DNA from: Coleophoma eucalyptorum
Taxonomy: Eukaryota; Ascomycota; Leotiomycetes; Helotiales; Dermateaceae
Direction: 5' to 3'
Assembly (NCBI GenBank): GCA_026120035.1
Contig: JALRME010000007.1
Span: 868,001 to 932,000 of the forward strand
Length of the DNA: 64,000 bases
The notes beneath the pieces were generated by a model that did not search any database, was not told where the DNA came from, and saw only the letters and a program-made list of their open reading frames with translations. Each line of letters opens with the position of its first letter. The stretch's first letter is position 1. Below, in pieces: positions 20,537-32,827 of this stretch. Made by a program: the position numbers and the translations under genes.

Positions 20537-22301
20537 ATGGAGCGGCGATATAATCGATCATATGATAGATATAGAGACGATTACGAAGACGACTGGGAGG
20601 AAAATAAACAGTATAGGACACCTCCCTCTTCCCCGCCACCATCAGCATTAACCAGCATGAGCTCCTGGTTCTCTCGCACAACCTCGTCCTCACAGGCGCA
20701 GTTTGCGGCTACTGCGGTTGTGTCAGGCGCCGTAGTTGCAGGCGCAATTCTTGGTTATCAACATGTGCGGAGACAAGAGAAAGTTGAAGATCTGAAGAGG
20801 AGTATTCCCCAGTTAGGAAACAAACATCATGCGAGCAAGGTGTGTATACAAAGTTGGAGTGAAGTTCATTTGGATAGTATTTTGCATCATTACTGATGCG
20901 TTTGAAGATTTCGGATCTAGGTATTGCTTCTCCACCAACAGGACTGAGCAAGGAAGACGAGAGAAGTGCTGCTTTGGCAGCAAGAGCGCAAAAAGGCGAT
21001 TATGACGATGGTAGTTCAATCTCAAGTAATGCACAAATACCGCGAATTCCTACTGACTCGTGATAGAACTCATTCTCGAACAATTGGCCCGAAATCGGGT
21101 TTTTCTTACCGACGATGGATTGGCGAAACTACGGTCAGCATATATTGTGGTAGTTGGTTGTGGAGGAGTTGGGTCTCATTGCACTGCTGCACTCGCTCGC
21201 TCAGGTGTCTCACATATCAGACTCATTGACTTTGATCAAGTTACACTTTCATCGCTGAACCGTCATGCGGTAGCTACTCTCGCAGACGTCGGTACACCCA
21301 AAGTACACTGCTTGCGAAAACGGCTGCAACAAATCACACCCTGGGTAAACTTTGATCTTCGAAACCAGCTCTATGGTCCAGAAGCGGCAGATGTTCTGCT
21401 TGGGCCTTGGGAGGATGGCAGAAAACCCGACTATGTAGTTGACGCCATCGACAACATCGAGAGTAAAGTCTCATTACTTGAGTATTGCTATAAGAACAAG
21501 CTACCAGTGATATCTTCTATGGGTGCTGGGTGCAAATCTGACCCTACCAGAATCTTCATCGGAGATATTTCAAACAGTACCGAAGATCCACTTTCAAGAT
21601 CAACTCGCCGCCGTTTACGGATGGTTGGAATAAGTTCTGGCATTCCGGTAGTTTACTCGACCGAAAAACCTGGCCCGGGAAAAGCACAACTGCTGCCTCT
21701 ACCAGAAGAGGAATATGCTAAAGGCTCTGTTGGTGACCTTGGTGTGCTGCCAGATTTCAGAGTCAGAATTCTGCCCGTTCTGGGCACCATGCCAGCAGTC
21801 TTTGGCTACACTGTAGCAAACCATATCATTCTCCAGATTACAGGATATCCATGTGACTACCTCCCAGCCAAGGGACGGGAGAAGCTGTACGATAGTATTT
21901 TGGCCAACCTTCAAGGGACAGAGGAGAAGCTTGCCAGAGCCACTACACCTGGACAAGATGCTCGAGGTCTCAAACTCGGTGTTACATCGAGCGATGTAGG
22001 ATATATTGTAGAAGAAGTATTTAGGGGGCGGAGCGTACTCAGCGGCTTATCCACACGGTTAGTATTGGTTCGTTGGAGGAAACCTGAGCCAGGCAGTACT
22101 ATGGAAATGGAAGTTGAGGGACAAAAGACGAGTAAACTTAAGCTTACGGATCTCGTCTGCATGACCAAGGAAGAAGCAAACGTCCATGAGAAGAAAGTCC
22201 TCAGTGGTAACCAAACACTTGAGGATGCCTACGATCGCGAGACTTTGCAAGCCGTAGAAGCTAGGTTCGAAGAGGAGCGAGGTTTCAGAAAGTATAGATG
22301 A
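20537..22301 (+). CDS. TCD: tRNA threonylcarbamoyladenosine dehydratase (Tcd, E1-like, membrane-anchored)
   Basis: ATP-dependent E1-like enzyme that cyclises the t6A37 modification of tRNA to ct6A; the yeast paralogues Tcd1/Tcd2 sit on the mitochondrial outer membrane. Exons are 20537-20839, 20908-21010 and 21067-22301, about 546 residues. Residues about 55-75 form a membrane helix (FAATAVVSGAVVAGAILGY) after an acidic and Ser/Pro-rich head. The ThiF-type Rossmann core starts in exon 3: IVVVGCGGVGSH, LIDFDQVTLSSLNRHAVA, VDAIDNIESKVSLLEYC and GAGCKSDP. Introns use GTGTGT and GTAGTT donors, and both joins restore the family sequence (DYDD to ELILEQLARNRVFL). It is divergent from EMC1 over a 219-bp gap. 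Confidence 0.94.
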
Positions 22302-23127
22302 ATATAACTCTTCTCAAATTCAACAAACGCTCCAAAGAATGTATGCCATATACTTCTGATTTTCTGAACTACACCTTGAATGCTTTGGTGATCTTTTATC
22401 GCTTGCCCAGTTAGGTTAATCTGACAGTTGAAATGAACCAGATAATGAGAATCGAGTTACACCTTACAATACAACTAGTTCAGCGCTCAACTATTAGATA
22501 ACAGAGCAATTCTACAACCGAAGTCACATGTTTCTAAGATTTATTTCGAATCCCTGCTCTCCTTCACTCGACATGACTCCTCCCCGGACACAGCATGCAA
22601 GACTTTGGCAGGTTGTTCCTGAGGTACCAGCTCCAGAGTTCAATCTAGATACTCTTGAAGCGTAGGGCGCGATGCCCCGATAATACTATGCAGGTGTCAA
22701 GGAGAGTAGATCTCATGGGCAGTCTTCGGTTTCTCGATATGTATAGAAGTGACGTAGCAGCGCGGTATCAGAGCTTATAACCATGTAAATGAATTGTTGC
22801 CACAAATAAATTATAATAATGTTATGGCTAAGCTATCTATGTGTATATCTTTTACAATTGCCTAATGATAGGTGAGGTAAATTAATTAAATAAAACAGGC
22901 CCTTTAAGATGGGCGATAATAATTAAGCAAGTGTGTATATACCCTAATTTCCCCCAACTCAGAAAACTCCTTGCCCCTGAGTGTACACTTGATACACAGA
23001 TTATACCCATTTTCTAAAACAATTTTGAAGAATCTCAGATAGACCTAGATCTCCCTTAGTACTGTTCCGATCATAAAACGAAAAGTTCCAGCACTACAGG
23101 CTTCTGGCTCTCTAGAAAAAGATATAC
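22302..23127. other. Intergenic region between convergent TCD and membrane-protein genes
   Basis: About 825 bp, A/T-rich in its second half. Expected to contain two 3' untranslated regions. No gene or RNA structure recognised. Confidence 0.45.
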
Positions 23128-25071
23128 TTAGAAAAATCCACCCTCTTCCTCCTTCACTGGGCTAAATTGGAAGGAACTCTTGGCTGACGAAAGAGGAGGA
23201 GTAAGAGTCTTTATAGAGCCAGGGCGGGAAGTGACCTCAATAATGGTGGTCTGCAAAGCGTTCTTGTGAGGGCTACCACGACCAGAAATGCTCTGAGCAC
23301 GACGAGCGATTTGGATACCAGTATCATCCGATGGACCAGGAGCAAATTTGTTGTCAAGTTTCTGATCCTGAGGACCATAATTCGTAGTTGTAAACTTCAC
23401 ACGGTCCTCTCCACCACTCGTGGACTTCATGTTGGATACGCGATCACTAAGTACGGATGTCACATCGTCACTGACATATGCTGCGTCAGGAATGGCGTGT
23501 GCATCGATGAAGGGGTTGGTGCGTGGGTTGTCAAAGTCCATGGCCCGGCCCTGAATGGATCCACTGCGGTTGCGGTGGTGTTCCTTCGGGTCATAGTGAA
23601 TCTGATCACGGTCACGACTGCGGCGTTTATCCTCTGACACATTGCGAGAGTGACGGCCCCGAACGGAATCCTTGGTACGTGCAATGGAGCCAGAGGATGC
23701 CGAGCGCTGGTGGCCCGTTGTCTCTATTGAACGAGAACGGGATCGTGAGAAGCTATAAATACTCGAGGATCGAACGCGAGCGCGGCGGCTACGAGGTGAT
23801 TCAGATCGGTTGTGCTGAGGTTGGTAGACAGATACTCGTTTTACTTTGACATCAGGGTCTCTTAGAATTCCTTTTTCTTTGTCGAATGCATCACTTGATT
23901 CAGACTGATATTGGTTCTCGTAGTAACTATCTTCTGGGACAGGTGGTGGTGGAGGGAAAGCGTCAAGTTCAAGACCATTGGTGTTGGATAGCTTCCGAGT
24001 AGGTGAAGTGGAAAGAGGCGAAGGAGCGCGAAGATTACGGGCATTAGAGGTATTGGGGAACAATGAGAGATTTGGTGACGGTGACTTGGTCCGGTGAGGT
24101 TCTTGAAACCTTGGGGATTTGAGGATGGTTGTGGCCCTAGATGCTTGTCTGGAAGGCGCTGTTTGGAAAGAGTCGCCTCCCTCTGAGTGAGGGGACAGGT
24201 TCAATTCAAAATTAAGGCCCATATCATTCTCTCCAGGTAAGCGAAGACGAGGTATGTATGACTTTGGTCTGTTCCGAGCAAGAGGCGAAACCGGTGTCTG
24301 GGGTTGGCTGAAGTGAAGATCGAGAGGTGAATCCCAATCGTCGTCTGAATTTGAGCTTGTAAGACTCTTGAGATTTGGGGCCGCGAGTTCCAGTGGCGCC
24401 AGGTTCAGTGGAGACAACTCATGCCCTGGAGCAGATAAATCACCATTGCCATATTCCACATCAGCTTGCTCAGATGCCAAGTCAAGTGGTGAAGGACGAT
24501 GCTTAGGCTTGAATTTCGGAGCTTCTGAGCTGGGAGACTCTGGCTGGGGTGCTGCAACGGCTTTCTGGAGTCGAGCATCGATCTTGGACGATGAGCTTGA
24601 CATTCCTCGAATCGGGGATATTGGCGTCGTGCTTGTTGGTCTGATGCTCACGGGTCTGATACGGGTGGGCTTTTTCTGTGATGATGGTTTTCGAGAAGTC
24701 TGAGCTACACCTCCAAAATAGCCATTTTCTAAGGCTCTAATTCCAAAGAGATCCCCTTCCCCAAAAATCTTGTTGGAATTGATCTTCTCTCTAGTATTTC
24801 CTCCTTGTGCAGCCTCAAACTCCTCGGCATTTCTCGTTGCTATCGCAAGTCTGTAAAGTGTTAGCTGTCGCTCCCCAAAGGACATACTTCGCGTTGTGGA
24901 CCTACCTTCTTCTGTTATACATAACCTTGGCAAAGCCAGCAAAAAAGGTCAACACGATCAAACATCCTAACACAATTCTACCAACAAATCAGTCATGAGT
25001 ATCGAAGTTTCTAGTAATAAAACTTACCCGAATTTATTGGCCAAGGAGATTGAGCCAAATGCGTTCCCCAT
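23128..25071 (-). CDS. Single-pass membrane protein with long disordered C-terminal tail
   Basis: Three exons, 25071-25028, 24977-24906 and 24850-23128, about 612 residues. The two short first exons encode MGNAFGSISLANKFG and a membrane helix (IVLGCLIVLTFFAGFAKVMY) followed by NRRR, so the tail is probably cytoplasmic. Intron 1 is 50 nt (GTAAGT..GGTAG) and intron 2 is 55 nt (GTAGGT..TACAG). Residues about 42-75 (RLAIATRNAEEFEAAQGG..FGEGDLFGIRALENG) look ordered. The remainder is Ser/Pro/Arg-rich, with SP/TP sites and RSRSRS runs suggesting phosphorylation. No family function is known to me. Starting at the internal ATG near 24942 would lose the membrane anchor. Confidence 0.8.
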
Positions 25072-28000
25072 TATGAATTACGAAAACAACAACTTATAAT
25101 GAATTGGTAGCGAACGATATTGGAGCGATGGTCGAGCTTCGAGCCGGTCGAGTCTCCAGGAATAAGAAAACAACGTATAAGTGAACGCAGACCGGAAACC
25201 AAGAACCCACCCACTCTTTCGCACAAGACCTGATGTTGAATACTAAATATCAAGCAAAGATCGAGTTCTGGCACAGACAATGCTTGTGCTTCCCGTCTAA
25301 ACCTGTACTCTGCACGAGCCGAGAATGCGATTCGTCGAGGCGCAGTGAACTCCTGATGTTTCGGAGTGATGTTTGTGCGCAGCCTCTGTACGAGTTGGTC
25401 TTGGATAGTCGTCGTTCCAAGGTACTTGTCTGCTGATGTCAAGAGGTAGCGAGGTGTTTTGGAGTGTTAGACTTGCGCGGCCAGTATGGTTTATGTTCAG
25501 AGCGTTGTTAAAAATACCGCAAGTATAACCGGAAGGTCTTTGGATGTGTTATGTTGAGCGTAGTGATGAAAGCAAAACTGGCAAAGGACTGACAATTACT
25601 CTGTAAAAGAGAAATGGAGACCAGGAAAAGTAATAGAACGCTCGAACCCAGGAAAGAGAGATCACCTGTACATATTATCAGGCCAAGGGAAGCCTAAGGC
25701 CATGTGGAGGAGTTCGGCTTGAGGCATCACGCCCATTGCGTTAATCTCGTCCAGCACACTGGTGATCCAGGGAATCAGAGGGCTTGATGGAGTCCGGATT
25801 CGACATAGCGCTTTGGGATCTTGACTTATCGACACTTTGTTGGCGTCACTAAACGCTTTAGCTGGGCCGTCATCTAGCAATTGCAGGGAAAGCAGCCGCC
25901 ATCGAGGAACACTAGCACCGCGAGGCGGAGAACGTGGTACTGCAGTTTGCACCGCAATGGTACTGGCCAGCATGCTCCCCGAGGTTAAACTGGACAACAG
26001 ATGATGGACCGTCAGCATGGACTCGTGCGTCTTGCCTGATGAAGGATAGAGGAAAACTGTGGAGTGTCCAAGCGGGGAGATGAAGTTGCACGAAAGAGAG
26101 AGAGAACAGATGGAGATGATTTGATCTGCCCCAAGCGAGGAGTCCGGCTCGCGACTGGTGTGCGCCATCTGCGAGCTAGCTCAGTATGTTCCGCATGCAG
26201 GTACCACTGCTCGGAATAAAGTTCTGAACTTGGATGGAAATCACTGCGTTAAAAGGAAGCTGTTCAAAACCATGGACGCTGTCAGATCAGGACTCTATCT
26301 CCTACCGCTTGAAGTACGCTGCGCTTCGGTGGTGATCGTGGGCTGCTGCTGAACGCATTCCTTCCCTCTACCAAGCGAGTATCGTCAGATTGCTCGGCAA
26401 ATGCTCTGGCACCTTAGACATTGCTTACCAATTAGTTACTGTGAAGCAATTTGCAGGCTAATTTATCGTTCGGGAAGATGACTGTAATGGCTTACAAGTG
26501 AAGTGCTCGAGCCTGTTCGGTACCCGTACATCGAATTCTCTTAACAGCATCTAATTTGCTGACCGGGCCATCAACAGCCGTTCTAGGTGATAAACTTTGA
26601 TGTAGGAAAAAACCCATTGCTCATCCGATGCAGCAAGCAGCGCTACTTGGCACAACCAAAGAATGACCGGAAAAGGGGCAACGTCAGAAAGTAACAGCAC
26701 TCCGAATGGGTGTCTAGAAAGATATCTATGGATGGCTGGTACCTGTGCCATGACGTTTGATTCCACATGATTGACCGGTAAGTGCTGTAGGGTCTCTCAT
26801 TGGGAACAGTTAAGACCTTCTAGACCGTTTGATCTGAACCGTTTTGAATGGTCTCGTCCCTGGTATTCGAGTCACTGCCTTGTTGAAAGGCCATGATAGA
26901 CCTTGTGATCCACGCACTGCCTTAGCATTACCGGCTTACTGGCCTGTCGGGTCCAATATCCAAGGGCAGCGATAAGCAAGCACATAAACAAAACCTTGAG
27001 ATATAGACAATAAATCTCCCAACCTCAATTCAAGCAGGAGAGTTCTTCTTTGCCCACACGAGAATCATGCTGGAATAACGAAGTGGCGAAAATAAGTGGC
27101 CATCTGTCTTTATCGTCGTTGTCGCCGGATTTGTCTCCATAAGCAAAATTTCAAAATAGCCTATGATTTGACCTCTTCATATCTTCAACCAAAATGTGTC
27201 GACATTATGTCCGTAGTGGAGAGATCTTGAGTTTTCCGAAAGAGTTTCATACAGACCCAGACTCTCAATTAAAATGTTGTTCATCTGCCCATAGATCAGA
27301 GTTCTGGTGCTATAATCACCATGTGAGTAGCAACGTATGCTTCTTGATAAGAGAATAAAGTACTGCCCAAATCAATATCTGGGCTATGGACCAGCATTCA
27401 GTATCAGGGAATTTTCGCTTACTCTTAATCTTCTTGACTATTATTGCCTAACCAAACTCTCTATTCTTATGGCAAATTTTGCCTAGTATGATATCTATCC
27501 CTTCGGATTCACAAAAGGAGTGAGCACACTGTTTTCAACGTGAGGCAATACTTTATCTAATTGACGAGCGTACCTTGCTTATTCGTTTTCATAATCTTCT
27601 TTTTGCTGCAGCCTTTCCCAAGATTCCCCAGCATAACCATCATTAATATTCATATTTGGAAGCACATCAGGCATATGACTATCGTAATTAACTTACAACT
27701 CATCCAATCCTGGTAGCTTATATATTTTTTTTCTGAGTTAACTGGCTGTTCGCCTATATGTTACAAGAGAGCGGGAGACATGTGCGCATTACAATGAAAC
27801 TGTATGAGTTTTTGACTTGACTCTGTGTTATGTGAGACATATTCTAGTGTCGAGTGAGCCTTTCATAGCTTTTGTATATCCATCCTGCGGGAGAACTCAC
27901 TGATTATTCAAAAAAATTTCCCACGTTGAATATGTGACTTGAAAGTCGACGCGCTGAGCTGGGGAGGGTGGGGGGGGGGGGGGGGGTCACGCAGATGTGC

Positions 28001-28237
28001 CGAAAATTTCTTGCTACTTCGAGGCATAGCTTGCCGTAGATAACATTCAAAAGGTTGAAAAAAGGTTGAAGGGACTCATGATGGAAAAGTTGGCATTTCC
28101 CCCATGAAATTAAACATGAAACTTGTGCCATTTCTTAGGCAGAGGAACGATACCACCAATCAGCTCGAGAACTCAGCATAATAGATCCCCAACGCCATTA
28201 AAAGACCAACGCCACTATACCAGTCGCATTTCTACAT
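25072..28237. other. Gene-poor 3.2-kb stretch
   Basis: No convincing gene on either strand. A 168-codon frame on the minus strand (26168-25662) starts with ATG but shows no domain or typical coding pattern. From about 26800 to 27960 the sequence is A/T-rich with no long frames. It contains a 17-base G run at 27970-27986. Confidence 0.5.
27970..27986 (+). repeat. 17-base poly-G homopolymer
   Basis: An uninterrupted G run preceded by a G-rich segment (from about 27960). Its length should be regarded as uncertain, since long homopolymers are error-prone in sequencing. Confidence 0.85.
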
Positions 28238-29069
28238 TTATGATCTCAAAGCCCTCAATCTCTCTCCCAATCCATCTTCCTCAACTTCTGTAGGGCCACT
28301 CTTGACCGGAGCAGCAGATACAGCCTTGGCACCCTCCATTTCCTGGTGCAATTCAACACCAGCCTCATCCGCAACCTGGTTCATTAAACGGTCGACGTCC
28401 TCCTGTGGTGTACCAACTGCAGTCGCTGAGGTCGTAGCATTCTCATAATAACCGGTAGCAACATCCAGATCTTCGAATTGGGTTTCGAAACGGTCCATAA
28501 CCGCGGAAATCTAGGGATTGGAATGTCAGCTGTAATGTGTCTCCAGACAGACCTCTATAGAGACATACCTTCTCCAGGTCCATGGCTTTCATAGCCTGGT
28601 CCATTCCCCGGACAACATTCGTCATGCTTCCAGTAACCTGCCTCATCGTAACAGCCGTTTGAACCCGACTCGCAACTGCATCAATGCGGCTCCCTAATCG
28701 CAAAAGATTTAGTCTCTCATTCTGCTTCCGGATCGCATTCTGCGCATAGATCTTGGCGATATCGCTGTGGCCTTGTTGGATTGCCTATGCCGATATCAGA
28801 GTCTGCTGCGGGGTTCTTTTTGAGTCCTTAGAATGGTTACCTTCTTGAGCTTGTCCTTCTCAGTCTTCTCGTCCTTTCCGGCCTTCGCAGCTTGGCGATT
28901 CAGTTGCTTTGCTGTGAACTGAAGGAGATAAGTGTTAGCAGATGCTCGAAACCAGGTTCCAGTCGCAGCAGGCTGGTATCGCCATACTGATGCAGAAGTG
29001 TGCGAGATTAAGCGCCGCTGGCATATGCCATACCTTGAGGTTAAAGAGAGCTTTCTCGAGTCCGGACAT
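28238..29069 (-). CDS. DID2: ESCRT-III associated protein Did2/Vps46 (CHMP1)
   Basis: Recruits the AAA-ATPase Vps4 to ESCRT-III on endosomes for multivesicular-body sorting. Four exons: 29069-29034, 28918-28841, 28784-28569 and 28510-28238, exactly 200 residues, the normal size. The N-terminal helical Snf7 core ([18 protein letters not shown]..; [22 protein letters not shown]) is basic and the C-terminal part is acidic. The last residues, [14 protein letters not shown], form an MIM1 motif that binds the Vps4 MIT domain. The first exon is only 36 nt. Introns have GTATGG, GTAACC and GTATGT donors, and all joins are in phase 0. It is divergent from the DUF427 gene. Confidence 0.96.
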
Positions 29070-29414
29070 GCTGGGCAGGGTTTCGTTTGAGTATTAGGAG
29101 ACAGTGTCGTAGGTAAACGTTGCTCGTAAGAATAGGTATTCCGGGAAGTGGTGTCTTGCAGATAAGGTTGGAAGCAGCCTCGTGGTCGATCGGAGAAAGT
29201 GACGCACTTGTAAAGGCCAAGCTTTTACGGGGGCCGGGAAAGATCGGTCCCGCATATATATACTTACTTCCTCTCCAGTTCCTTTCTCTTCCTCCTCTAA
29301 TATAAACCGGCAACAATCCAAATTCATGCCCAAACCTGCTCCAAGTATTTAATTTATTGTAAAACTATTATTATTTTCCTTACATATTACTTCAAAACTT
29401 ATAATCAACCAAGA
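29070..29414. promoter_or_regulatory. Bidirectional promoter region between DID2 and DUF427 genes
   Basis: A 345-bp gap between divergent starts, with TATATATA at about 29255-29262 as a possible TATA element for the + strand gene. No other motif was recognised. Confidence 0.4.
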
Positions 29415-29949
29415 ATGCCTCCTAAGCCTAAGCTAAATGTTCAAAACTTCCCTCGTCCTCCACTGCTTGAGCGTACTTCAAGACATTTAGAAATAAAGTG
29501 GCAGGGGAAGACAATCGCAGACACAGAAGAATCATATTGGGTGCTTGAGACTTACCATCCACCAAGCAAGTTCTTCACTCACAACCTCCTAGAGTAACAC
29601 AACTTCTAATTCTGCCCCAGCATATTACCTTCCTAAATCTTCCGTTCATCTTCCCCTGACCACAACAGCTAAATCCACATTTTGCGAATGGAAAGGCTGG
29701 GCAACTTACTACACAATTACCTCACCAACCTCTCCTTCAGAGACTGTAAAGGACCGAATTTGGTCGTATGAGAAACCGACCAAGGATTATACCGACATAA
29801 AAGGCTACGTAAGCTTTTATGCCGGTCCTTGGGATTGTTATGTTGATGGAGAATTGGTGAAGCCTCAGCCTGGTGACTTTTATGGAGGTTGGACAACCAG
29901 TGAACTTGAGGGTACCATCAAAGGAGATGCTGCGACGAGGTGGATGTAA
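29415..29949 (+). CDS. DUF427 family protein
   Basis: Two exons, 29415-29565 and 29621-29949, 159 residues. DUF427 proteins are small beta-rich proteins of unknown function common in filamentous fungi and bacteria. Conserved features seen are RPPLLERTSRHLEIKW, GKTIADT..YWVLETYHPPTYYLP, the FCEWKG motif, RIWSYEKP, then YVSFYAG and DCYVDGE..QPGDFYGGW. The 55-nt intron (29566-29620) has a GCAAGT donor and CCCCAG acceptor, so it is a GC-AG intron. Without splicing the frame ends 10 codons later, and most of the domain, including FCEWKG, would be lost. The C-terminus is slightly short and ends TRWM. Confidence 0.88.
29566..29620 (+). other. GC-AG intron in the DUF427 gene
   Basis: Donor GCAAGT following CCACCAA, acceptor CCCCAG, with TTCTAAT as likely branch point. 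The join HPP-T-YYLP reproduces the DUF427 family sequence. Confidence 0.85.
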
Positions 29950-30526
29950 TAGGTAAGGTGAGCTCTCTTTCAATAGCAAAAGAACATCTTTTTTATTTGT
30001 ATAATAAGAAAACATCTTCAGTGGTAAAGTTTCAAAGAAGTGAAATTCCTACGATTACCAACGTGTGGCCTCTTTGTATGCGTCTTAGCCAATTACCAAA
30101 CAAGAAAATCCTGAGTCTAGATGCCTTACAACTAACTGGCACAAGGCAGACAAGACATTGTTGACATGCTCTTGAAGCTAGAGAATCTAGTATTATATAT
30201 GGAGGGAGGACCTTCAGAAGTGTGATGGGGGCAGCAATTCAGGAGCGGAACCTGAAGATGGAATCCAAGCTGAGAGCTGCGGAGCAAGCTAGGGGATCGA
30301 CGGGGGCACTGGTTGCGGATTTTAGTGCGAATGATTTGGAGAATATGCTGATAGTTGAGGAACCGAATATATGCTGAAGAGGGCCAAAACCGAAGGCCTA
30401 CGACTACTAGCTATACAATATCGTTTGTTGGCCGAGGAAGCATCTCGTATCTGCCACAGAATGAATTAAAATATTTGCAGAATATGGTTGAGGAATTCGT
30501 GGTATCTTTAGAAGCATACATGTGTC
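29950..30526. other. Spacer with an orphan coding-like fragment
   Basis: Between convergent DUF427 and MFS genes. The + strand frame at 30165-30377 (about 70 codons; listed as a finding) has coding-like composition, but no start or upstream exon could be assigned. The rest shows nothing recognisable. Confidence 0.45.
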
Positions 30527-32411
30527 TCAGCTGTAGCTCACAGCACTTCCTCTCCGATTCCTGCCACCTAAGAGAGGTGTACTTTCTAACTCTTCAACCT
30601 CCGCCTCCTCATCTATCTCTTCTTTCGAATCACCAAACACAGCATCCATCTCCTTACCCAATGCTACACCTCGAGTTTCAGGGACACAAAAGATAATCCA
30701 TGTGAGAGTAACTGCACAAAAAATGGCATATATTAAACTAGGAGTGTGTAAGTCAGTAAAATTCTGACCCAGTTGTACTGCCGTTAGAGTAATGATCCTT
30801 ACTAAGTAGCCCATCCGATACTATTCAAGAGCGGAGGTGTGATGAACGCAATCAGAAGCTGAAACAGCCACTGTGTGCATGTTGTGATTGTGCAGCATTT
30901 CGCATTAATATGTAATGGGAAAATCTACGTCTTGTTAGCTTTATCTGTTTGATTATAAACTAAAAAGCTAGAAAAGGAATCGTACCTCGCTACAGACATT
31001 CCAGCTGATAGGCCCAAGAGAGACCGAGAAGGAGAAAGCGAAGAGATAGACCATAGCGACAGATATAATACCACCAAGCGTGAGGTCTGCCTCGCGCATC
31101 TTATCTGGCGGTGGGAGTGTGCGCACAAAATAAGCTATTTCATATTTTTGCGTTAGCAAAAATGACCACAATGTAGAGTATGATCAAGCAACTCCCGTTG
31201 TGAGGAATGCCGGATGTGACCAACCTAAGATTAGCATAGAGATGCCGCAGATGCTCGATCCAAGAATGAGCCAGAACCGGTTTCCCTTTATGCGAACGAA
31301 GAGAAACATGAACGCAATCGCTGAAACAAGTTTCACGAGTCCGAAGATGCCAGTGAGGAAAAGGGAGGAAGAAACTGATGTGAAGCCTGCAGACATAAAG
31401 ATCACCGGCGCATCTAGCAAAACTCGTAAGTAAAACTCTCTGGAACGGCAGAGGTACTTACAGTAATTCAGGGCATTCAACCCAACCATATTCTGCCCAA
31501 TCATCAAGCCAACTCCGACGAACAGCCTCTTACGAACACCTCTTTTAAGAATTTCTCGCCCAAAACTCTGCGTCCTTTCCCTTATCACGTTGCTCAAACT
31601 AGCAGCTAGAGTAAACTCCTCAATCTCCATCACCAATTCTCTGTCTCCAGTTTTCAGATCTCTCAACCACTTGAGCGTCTTTTCCATTCCTACGAAGTCG
31701 TCCCTCTCGGCAAGATACCTGGGTGTCTCAGGCAGGATGCAAAATGTACCGAGCAAAAGGAAGATACCGGGGACAAGCTGAATAGCGACAGGAATCTGCC
31801 ATTGTAGGGACGAAGAAGGGAGGAGGAGGGAGTTCGAGATGTAGGCGCCCCAAAACCCAGCCAGGGCACTTAGCTGGAGAAGGGTTTGGTAACCAGACAT
31901 TAGCATGCCGCGAGTGTTTGGTGTTGAAATCTCGGAAATACTGTTGTCAGATAGAAGAACCACATGTCAGCGAATTCCCACAGCAGAACTTTGGGTGGGG
32001 GTTAAATTTCACGCACTACATAGGAGACACCAAAGTTCCTGCTCCTACGCCTAGGCCGTTTATTAACCTGCCAACCTCAAAAACCTCAATTCTACCACCG
32101 AAATCAAATAACTGCAATGCTGTCCCCAAAACATAGAGCGCTGCGCTGAAGACTAGACAAGGTTTGCGGCCCCATCGTGCGCAGATGGGCATGCCAAGTG
32201 GGACGCCGAACAGAGCACCGATGAGCCATACTGTAACAATTCGAGCCTGTGCTGTTGCAAGAGCAGAAGGGGAGAGGCTAGACAAGTGGAAGTGTTGTAG
32301 GAAGGAAGGAAGTACGAGCAGACCACCGATGAAGCCTACTGAGTATCCAAAGAGTGCAGATGTCATGCAAGCGATGAGCGCCGATATATAAAGGTTTTTA
32401 TTCGATGACAT
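30527..32411 (-). CDS. MFS transporter, sugar porter family
   Basis: Twelve-helix proton symporter or facilitator of the fungal sugar/quinate porter family at the plasma membrane. Six exons: 32411-32017, 31940-31462, 31413-31225, 31134-30986, 30924-30803 and 30737-30527, 514 residues. Motifs in order: FGYSVGFIGG in helix 1, ARWGRKP after helix 2, GLGVGAGTLVSPMYISEI, WQIPVAIQ..PETPRYL, GQNMVGLNALNYYAPVIF in helix 7, and PETRGVALGKEMD at the end of helix 12. Intron 2 (31461-31414, 48 nt) is in frame and open, but only splicing restores NYYAPVIF. The last ~40 residues are acidic and cytoplasmic. Substrate cannot be told from sequence. Confidence 0.9.
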
Positions 32412-32827
32412 CCTGGAATACAAACAACAGAGTAGGTAAGGCGAATCAGAAAGGATATGAAGGATGGAAACTACTTAGCTCTTTATATTGGGGGCGCTTC
32501 TTTTGTATAATAAAATTTTTGCGGAATATCTCGCGCTGTTAGTGGTGCACTTGCAGAATCAAATTTCCTTGAGACATTTATGAGGTGGTGTTGTCTCTTT
32601 TTTTTTGGCGCCATATGTATTGTACTGTAATTGAGCACGCCGTAGATAAGATAAACACAGGATCCGGGGTCTCCGCATGTCGGAAAAGCTCTTACCCCCC
32701 AAGCTCGGTTAATGCTTCAAGCGACCAGCCAAATCGCGGTGATGGCTTGAAGTTTTGATGGCCAGTGAACATCTTAGTGAGCACGTGGTTGGCAAATGGA
32801 TTGTCTAGATTGTCTACATCTGCCGTA
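32412..32827. other. Spacer between VMS1 and MFS genes
   Basis: About 415 bp between two genes on the minus strand: the promoter of the MFS gene and the 3' region of VMS1. Contains a T run at about 32599. Nothing else recognised. Confidence 0.4.

Noticed and set aside
25662..26168. Minus-strand ATG frame of 168 codons
   Set aside because: No domain, no coding-like pattern, no supporting splice or promoter context. Length is within what chance gives in a gap this size.
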